Shown here: piece after piece, positions 5,168 to 5,386 of the stretch
Layout: every line of letters starts with the position of its first letter
How positions within the stretch are numbered: the first letter of the stretch is position 1
From: Acidobacteriota bacterium
Lineage (GTDB): Bacteria > Acidobacteriota > Terriglobia > Versatilivoradales > Versatilivoraceae
NCBI GenBank assembly: GCA_026706225.1
Contig: JAPOZE010000634.1
Coordinates: 1-5,386, forward strand
Direction of reading: 5' to 3'
Length of the DNA: 5,386 nucleotides
Program-made: the position numbers and the translations under genes
Notes under the pieces: generated by a model
Told to the model about the DNA's origin: nothing
Databases searched by the model: none
The model's input: only the letters and a program-made list of their open reading frames with translations

Positions 5168-5386
5168 ATGCGTGAAACCCTGCTGAGCTATCTGCCCGAG
5201 TTCTTGGAACGCGGCGACGACACCGCGCTCATGGGCCGCTCCGGGCTGCGGACCGACTACTGGTCCTATCGCAGGCTGGCCGAGACTGCCTTCCGGGTGG
5301 CCCGGGAGCTGGGGGCCAGGGGTCTTGTCAAGGGTGACCGGCTGGTGTTGTGGGAGGACAATTCCCCCGAATGGGTGGCCGTCTTC
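5168..5386 (+). CDS. Acyl-CoA synthetase/AMP-forming ligase, N-terminus (3' partial)
   Basis: The first 73 codons of a gene running off the window. The translation begins MRETLLSYLPEFLERGDDTA and continues through YWSYRRLAETAFRVARELGA to GLVKGDRLVLWEDNSPEWVA. This is the standard N-terminal layout of ANL-superfamily (FadD-like) ligases: 'ysY.eL...a...A..L...Gv.kGDrV.l...NspeWv.af'. Such enzymes adenylate a carboxylic acid and usually transfer it to CoA. The AMP-binding (P-loop-like) and C-terminal motifs lie beyond the window, so substrate class and any fused domains are unknown. The ATG at 5168 is the first usable start after the in-frame stop at 5105-5107; only a weak GGA (5158-5160) precedes it. 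The gap to the HAD-IIA gene is 60 bases on the same strand. No clear promoter is visible in that gap, so read-through from upstream is likely. Confidence 0.8.
   Translation, partial: MRETLLSYLPEFLERGDDTALMGRSGLRTDYWSYRRLAETAFRVARELGARGLVKGDRLVLWEDNSPEWVAVF

Overview
The window is GC-rich, densely coded bacterial chromosome carrying seven protein genes, two of them cut by the window ends. Five look like ordinary housekeeping metabolism, one is a small lipoprotein, and one is a methyltransferase with clearly different codon use. Gene style is compatible with an Acidobacteriota-like genome: strong G/C third-position bias, a short UxuA-type mannonate dehydratase, an LHPP/HDHD2-like HAD-IIA phosphatase, and an AMP-forming ligase starting with a short 'ETLLSYLPEFLERGD'-type leader. 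That taxonomic guess rests on family resemblance only and is held at about 50%. I see no rRNA, tRNA, CRISPR array, insertion sequence or phage gene.

Left end (1-943): the 3' part of a SAM-dependent methyltransferase of the DUF1698/CmoB-like type, probably starting upstream of the window. Hand-counting its first 60 codons from position 17 gives 33/60 ending in G or C. The first 60 codons of the genes at 1243 and 4328 give 52/60 and 53/60. This marks a compositional boundary in the 299-base non-coding stretch 944-1242, which also holds a strong bulged hairpin and a candidate promoter.

Middle (1243-3615): three co-directional genes with gaps of 33 and 42 bases, probably one transcript. They are a short D-mannonate dehydratase-like TIM-barrel enzyme, a YihX-like HAD phosphatase, and a YfcE/MJ0936-like metallophosphoesterase starting at TTG. 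Together they suggest uronate/sugar-phosphate handling, but the shared pathway is inference.

Right part (3616-5386): a small lipoprotein gene on the minus strand converges on the metallophosphoesterase. Its promoter has a perfect TTGACA, a 17-base spacer and an extended -10, and sits so close to the ATG that the mRNA is probably leaderless. Divergent from it is a HAD-IIA (TIGR01458-like) phosphatase with a TATAAT box and a structured leader of about 90 bases. After a 60-base gap with a weak terminator-like hairpin, the window ends in the first 73 codons of an acyl-CoA synthetase-like AMP-forming enzyme.

I found no convincing new multi-gene system. The items most worth a second look are the probable leaderless lipoprotein promoter, the compositional break after the methyltransferase, the short UxuA-like enzyme paired with phosphatases, and several unexplained hairpins between genes.
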